Part shown: positions 17,711 through 21,284 of the stretch, piece by piece
Layout of the letters: each line of letters opens with the position of its first letter
How positions within the stretch are numbered: the stretch's first letter is position 1
Assembly (NCBI GenBank): GCA_003427395.1
Contig: BFEA01000030.1
Span: 3,112,694-3,133,977, forward strand
Direction: 5' to 3'
DNA from: Chara braunii
Taxonomy: Eukaryota; Streptophyta; Charophyceae; Charales; Characeae
DNA length: 21,284 bases
Position numbers and translations under genes: made by a program
Notes under the pieces: generated by a model
What the model was told of the DNA's origin: nothing
What the model saw: only the letters and a program-made list of their open reading frames with translations
Databases searched by the model: none

Positions 17711-17925
17711 GTGCGGTTTTCATGATCTTTGGACCTTTCACCACTTCAGGACCATTTAGGATTTTCAGACTGCCCAAAACTCTCACTTGACCACTTCAAG
17801 ACACCCTTCACCACTTTAGAATGCAGCCTGCCTAAACAGGTGGTTTTCAGGGTCTTCGGACCTTTCACCACTTCAGGACCATTTATGATTTTTAGACTGC
17901 CCAAAACTTTCACTTCAGAATTTTC
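17711..17925. repeat. Two direct copies of the 17540 arm (127-bp period)
   Basis: GGACCTTTCACCACTTCAGG followed by ACCATTTAGGATTTTCAGAC-type text and CTGCCCAAAACTxTCACTT occurs at 17731 and 17858. The second copy is preceded by ATGCAGCCTGCCTAAACAGG, as in the left hairpin arm. The hairpin and these copies thus come from one unit of about 127 bp in both orientations. Confidence 0.8.
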
Positions 17926-17988
17926 ATTCAAGAATTTTCAGCTACCTGATAACCGCTTGTGGTGCGGGCGCGAGCGCAAGCGCGCACG

Positions 17989-18022
17989 AAAGAGAGAGAG
18001 AGAGAGGGAGAGAAAGAGACAA
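17989..18022. repeat. GA-rich microsatellite
   Basis: An (AG)n run of about nine units drifts into GGGAGAGAAAGAGAC. It stands at the boundary between the hairpin repeats and the CpG-rich stretch that follows. Confidence 0.8.
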
Positions 18023-18165
18023 AGAGTGATGGAGGTCAGGAAGAAAGGCACTGCGCAGAAGAAAAGGGCTCGCGTCGTGACTGCTGCGTCGCGACTTAAC
18101 GCGCGCGAGAGAAGGGCTAGCTGCTCGCGGGGCAAAAGCTTCCGCGCAAGCAGATACGAGTTGCG

Positions 18166-18250
18166 CGCGAGGGAAATGAGCGCGCAGGCAGATCAAGTAA
18201 CGCGGGAAAATGGGCTGAGTGGCGGGAAGAAGCTGTTGCGCGGGAAAGCA
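18166..18250. promoter_or_regulatory. Possible E2F-type site cluster
   Basis: GCGGGAAA, the complement of TTTCCCGC (E2F consensus TTTSSCGC), occurs at 18202-18209 and 18240-18247, with a near match GCGGGAAG at 18222 and another exact copy at 17278-17285. The surroundings are CpG-rich. I see no gene start close downstream, so these may be chance or repeat-borne sites. Confidence 0.25.
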
Positions 18251-18471
18251 GCTACTGGCGGGTAGGAGCATGGGGCGGTTGATGGATGAATAAATCCTCT
18301 CCTCTTTGGAATCGTGCGAGGAATATGTACCACCAGTACGGTTGGTGCGAATGTGGTCGATCTGGTTCCATGTGAACCTAGGGAAGCTGTTATGCTTTAG
18401 GAAGAAAAGGGACAGTTCTCTGCCTGCCGTCAGCCGCGACAATGATATTGATTGTAGGTCCACCTACGCGA

Positions 18472-18592
18472 TGGGTGTACAAATTCCTTTTTTTTTTTTT
18501 TTTTTTTTGAATCACACCCCCTACAATGCTAGTGGTGTTGGTAAAAGCAGACACCACTAGCACCCGGGGAGGGGCTGGGTGTACAGATTCCT
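18472..18592 (-). mobile_element. Small poly(A) retroposon-like insertion with 17-bp TSD
   Basis: TGGGTGTACAAATTCCT (18472-18488) and TGGGTGTACAGATTCCT (18576-18592) flank an 87-bp insert, differing at one base. Read on the minus strand the insert is a 67-nt body followed by A20, then the second target copy. This is the layout produced by LINE-type target-primed reverse transcription. The body has perfect 11-bp arms GCTAGTGGTGT/ACACCACTAGC with outer CCCCT/AGGGG pairing, so it folds as a hairpin. It lacks visible A and B boxes. It is either a very short SINE or a retroposed small structured RNA. Confidence 0.65.
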
Positions 18593-19337
18593 ACGTTCTT
18601 CAAGATAGAAAGCTTAGAGAGAAAATGATAGCGAGCAGCAATGCACTATGAGCAGTCCGTGGTGATGTTCCCTTGCTGACTGGATGGTTGCACAGTGTGC
18701 AGTGAGTGAACGGTTGTGAATGATGATGAGCACTTCCCTCTGCAGTGAAGAAGAGGTGAAGGAATTGGCGTGTAGTTGTGCTTGAGGCATAAGTGATCGA
18801 ATCAGGGGACACAAACAGCAAGCACGCTAGCTCAAAGATGGGTTTGGCAGCTTAACAACGGGCCTCATTTTACCTTTAAGGTATTCCTATTTGTGCACGG
18901 AAATGCAGGGAATACGCATTGGGTGACATGGCGCTACGACAATTACGTGGGGTGTTGTGGTCCTTTGCACGAGAAGATGGAGTGCAGCTGGCTGGATGTT
19001 CCTTCTCAGACCAAATAGTGCCTAGAGCAGCGATTACTAGTTAGCTGCTTTGATCCTGTGATTGGAATACATGTGAGGCTGTGTGTGCATGTCCTTGATC
19101 AGTCATGAGCAGTTCTCAGAGAAATATCGACTTGTTCCATGTGGATGAAGAATGGGCGCTTTGTCAGCCCAAGGTGAAAGTAAGTGTTTCCTTATGGGCA
19201 GCAGATCAGTCTTTAGCGATTCTTAGAGAAACTTCATCATGATGCTGCAGTTATTGGGCTCTGTTGCTGAAGGAAGAGAGGACAGTTCTCCGGACGGAAG
19301 GAGGAGCAGGATCTTAAGGGATCATATTGTTAATCTG
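18593..19337. other. Unassigned sequence, no gene seen
   Basis: This is mixed composition without clear repeats. Short frames on both strands show no recognisable domain, and no RNA gene features are visible. Confidence 0.4.
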
Positions 19338-19465
19338 GGCCCAGAACATACGACACCTGACCAGACCAGACCGGGCCCAGAACAAACCAGACCGGGCCCA
19401 GAACATACCAGACCAAACCAGACCGGACCAGACAAGACCAAACCAGACCAGACTAAGACTAGGGA
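19338..19465. repeat. CCAGA-rich minisatellite with GGGCCCAGAACA units
   Basis: The first half has three copies of GGGCCCAGAACAxAC alternating with ACCAGACCAGACC; the second half is a degenerate 5- and 10-mer array of CCAGA/CAAAC words. Open frames across it (TRPDQTRP-like repeats) come from the array. Confidence 0.8.
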
Positions 19466-19520
19466 CAGGGCCAAATGCGCACCCGAGAGAGCCAAGGCGT
19501 CGTCTTTTCCTACAATCGAA

Positions 19521-19576
19521 CGGGCCTGAGATTCGAACCCTGGACTCAGATCGAGAATCGGGCCTCAATGGGCCCG
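19521..19576 (-). pseudogene. tRNA-like fold lacking a normal D-arm
   Basis: On the minus strand, CGGGCC at the 5' end can pair with GGCCCG at the 3' end. Inside are a 5-bp arm GATTC/GAGTC with a 7-nt loop TCGATCT and a T arm with a canonical TTCGAAT loop (B-box GGTTCGAAT). There is no A-box or standard D-arm, and the residue before the presumed anticodon is C rather than T. It is a degenerate tRNA or tRNA-derived repeat at best. Confidence 0.35.
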
Positions 19577-20043
19577 CGGTGCTATTTCGGACTCAGAGGG
19601 CTCTAGCACGATCCCTTGGGACCGATGGGAGAGGTACCGACGACACCTCATTGATCACGAGATCTAGCGAAGAATACCGACATGTTCAGTCTCAACACAA
19701 ATCGAACTACTGAACTGAAGTAAGGGAGGTTGCCCTGGGAAAGGACGTAACGCATTTTCGCCTATGATGGTTATTGACTGAATAAAACGATTTTCTTTTT
19801 CTTTCTACATTTTAGTGGGTCATCCAGCTCACACCTTATTTTTATATCTGACTTAGTGGTGGATTTTGCGGGTTGCAGGAGTCCGGAAATAGCCCTCCCT
19901 CGGGTGACAGACGTGGGGTGTGCATAGGGTTAGATCCGCGGGCCGGCAGATCAACTTCTACCGGTAGACACCGGTACACAGCCCCAACCAACCTCAAAAA
20001 CCTCATGGCGTACGCCTAAAATTTCAGAGGCTCGGGGCTACCG
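19577..20043. other. Unassigned sequence, no gene seen
   Basis: The left half is mixed and the right half GC-rich. ACCGGTAGACACCGGT near 19960 is a small repeat of ACCGGT. Similarity to copy A begins near 20010 (GCGTACGCCTAAAATTTCAG). Confidence 0.4.
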
Positions 20044-20129
20044 GACCACAATGGCTAGCGATGTCAGCGAAAAAAAAAGAGAAGTGCGCCGCTGGCACTT
20101 CGGCATTCTCGGGTGTACTGGTGGTTTGA
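20044..20129 (+). mobile_element. Repeat copy B of the ACCACAATGGCT family
   Basis: This has the same order as copy A: GACCACAATGGCTAG, GATGTCAGCG, an A-rich run, GTGCGCCGCTGGC, TTCGGCATTC, and an end GTGTACTGGTGGT next to TTGA (20126-20129), one change from TTAA. The right end is the terminal repeat of the TTAA-bounded elements. The left end is not resolved. It is probably a truncated member lying at the start of the element cluster. Confidence 0.55.
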
Positions 20130-20328
20130 AGTACTAACCTTCCATTGGCAAATTCAGTTAGGCTCCGGAGCTAAAAACCCGGCTCTCTCAATGGGAAGGA
20201 GTTATGTCTATAACCTCACCGAAGTAGAAATGCTTTCAGTTGGCTGAACTTGGACACTCCTGTTGTGGCTCGTACATTTCCTAAGACATGGCTTGTCAAT
20301 GGGCACGACTTAAAAAAGTACTGGTGCT
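20130..20328. mobile_element. Possible further TTAA-family segment (F)
   Basis: It is bounded by TTGA (20126) and TTAA (20329-20332). The right end AAGTACTGGTGC matches the family terminus, and the left end AGTACTAACC matches only in its AGTACT core. The interior has a hairpin CCTTCCATTG (about 20140) / CAATGGGAAGG (about 20200). The assignment is weak because the left terminal repeat is poor. Confidence 0.3.
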
Positions 20329-20332
20329 TTAA

Positions 20333-20458
20333 GCCACCAGTTCTCACAAGCCTGCACCTGTGCATTTTTTAGGTGGCCTGTTGCATTCTTTACCGGCCCT
20401 GCCGCCCTTATCGTGTATACCGGTAAGAGTAATACCTAGGTTCGTGTGAAATGGTGGT
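20333..20458. mobile_element. TTAA-bounded foldback element E (126 bp)
   Basis: TTAA stands at 20329-20332 and 20459-20462. The ends read GCCACCAGTTCTCACA and, in reverse complement of the right side, ACCACCATTTCACA: related with small indels. Inside, TTTACCGG and CCGGTAAGAG can pair. It shares its right TTAA with element D. It is a diverged member of the family. Confidence 0.5.
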
Positions 20459-20462
20459 TTAA

Positions 20463-20688
20463 GCCACCAATACGTTTCCCAGCTAGAAAAACAAAGTCGC
20501 GGTGTGCTTGCCGATGCCACTCTCTGGAAGTACCGGGGTGCTGTTTCGCGGCACATCCATCCACTGCAAGCAAAACGGGGTCGCATGGAGGGCCCGTTTT
20601 GCCTGGATGGATATCCAATGAAACGGCAACCCGGACGGAACTAGTGATGATGACGGTGGTCTAAAAATCTGGGAAACGTACTGGTGGT
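20463..20688. mobile_element. TTAA-bounded foldback MITE D (226 bp)
   Basis: TTAA flanks both sides (20459-20462 and 20689-20692). The terminal repeats are GCCACCAATACGTTTCCCAG on the left and ACCACCAGTACGTTTCCCAG on the right (reverse complement): 20 bp with two differences. A nested pair of arms (20533-20579 with 20593-20634) contains CCGGGGTGCTGTTTC, ATCCATCC and GCAAAACGGG matched by CCCGTTTTGC, GGATGGAT and GAAACGGCAACCCGG. Most of the element can therefore fold back. TTAA duplication points to a piggyBac-type mechanism. It is non-coding, so transposase would have to act in trans. Confidence 0.75.
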
Positions 20689-20692
20689 TTAA

Positions 20693-21284
20693 ACATCTCT
20701 ATCAATGGTTAGGTGGTCCTTCCCTCACATATTAGGCGGGAGAGCGACGCTGGAAGAACCACGCTGAAAGAACCAGTTTCCCTTCTTGAGTAACCACTGC
20801 TTAACTGTTGGACCTAGCCCAGGACCAAAGCCCCAATGGCCGACCTTCTTCACTTCTGACTATCGATGATCTCTTCAATCTAGGGTCGAAAATGAAGGAT
20901 ACAAGTAAGTGGGACTTGGGCCCACGCCTTCGAAAACCAAGAAACACTTTTCTACATACTACTAAAGGAAAAGTCGGGTCTCGCGTGACGCGGGCGCGAG
21001 ACCCGATTTTCGGTTTGGGACTCCGCGTGGCGGGCCCAGGCAGGCAAAAATAAGCACAGGTGGCACGACCGAGGCTGAAAAAGACAGAATATGAAAATTG
21101 TGACCGTCGAGCCCACCAACAGGCGCAGTCGCGGGAGGCTTGCCGACCTTGCCGCCTACGAACAGGCTCGGGCTGGGAAGGCATACTTCGAACTGGCGCG
21201 GACTCTAGCGGTACATTCATTCGATCGATGGAAGAAGCGTGGGGCGAGCCGCGGGTTTGGCTAGCGGTGATGCAACAGGCGGGG
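20693..21284. other. Unassigned sequence, no gene seen
   Basis: No recognised gene is present. Overlapping frames on the two strands (such as 20808-21053 plus and 20801-21220 minus) cross the hairpin at 20974-21006 and have no domain I recognise. Confidence 0.4.
20974..21006. repeat. Perfect 12-bp GC-rich hairpin
   Basis: TCGGGTCTCGCG and CGCGAGACCCGA are exact inverse complements around a 9-nt loop TGACGCGGG. A/T tracts continue the pairing with a one-base bulge (AAAAG / TTTT). It is not a bacterial terminator in this context. It may be the centre of another foldback repeat. Confidence 0.75.

Noticed and set aside
20801-21220. 139-codon minus-strand gene
   Set aside because: It overlaps a plus-strand frame of similar length and a perfect hairpin, and has no recognisable domain.

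Overview
The window is eukaryotic nuclear DNA dominated by repeats. It holds a decayed Ty3/Gypsy LTR retrotransposon with a chromodomain-like tail, tRNA-derived modules, TTAA-flanked miniature inverted-repeat elements, simple-sequence tracts and one N base in a G run. This fits a large, repeat-rich plant-type genome, possibly a streptophyte alga. That is inference, and I cannot name the species. I recognise no intact host protein gene and no complete standard RNA gene. Reading frames outside the retroelement look like chance frames across repeats.

Layout. 1-1050: unassigned sequence, then four tRNA-like modules with Pol III A- and B-box-like sequences (three on the minus strand, one on the plus). 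1050-3146: short direct repeats, A/T microsatellites and one clear TTAA-flanked MITE (1578-1781). 3147-11305: an 8.2-kb Ty3/Gypsy element bounded by direct repeats of 1.2 kb. It carries remnants in the order gag, protease, reverse transcriptase, RNase H, integrase, chromodomain-like tail. All are broken by stops, frameshifts, lost catalytic residues and one internal deletion. Each LTR contains about ten copies of a unit of roughly 31 bp, most with a GTGGC/GCCAC mini-hairpin. 11306-12530: A/T-rich repetitive DNA with a strong hairpin and a 76-bp satellite. 12530-14250: an unassigned stretch, then a long pyrimidine-rich domain. 14250-18260: increasingly GC- and CpG-rich DNA with diverged tandem repeats and an 81-bp-arm inverted repeat. 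18470-18592: a small poly(A)-type insertion with 17-bp target duplications. 19340-19580: a CCAGA-rich minisatellite and a tRNA-like fold. 20040-20700: adjoining TTAA-bounded foldback elements. 20974-21006: a perfect 12-bp hairpin.

How the parts relate. The retroelement would once have supplied its own capsid, protease, polymerase and integrase. As it stands it cannot move by itself, because the reverse-transcriptase YxDD motif and the first integrase aspartate both read Asn. LTR divergence (about 10%, mostly transitions) shows it is old. The most novel-looking signal is the TTAA-bounded element family. Its ends (GCCACCAGTAC... and its complement) meet at shared TTAA sites, giving near-palindromic junctions and suggesting insertion of elements into each other's ends. 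No transposase for that family is visible here, so the elements would be non-autonomous.
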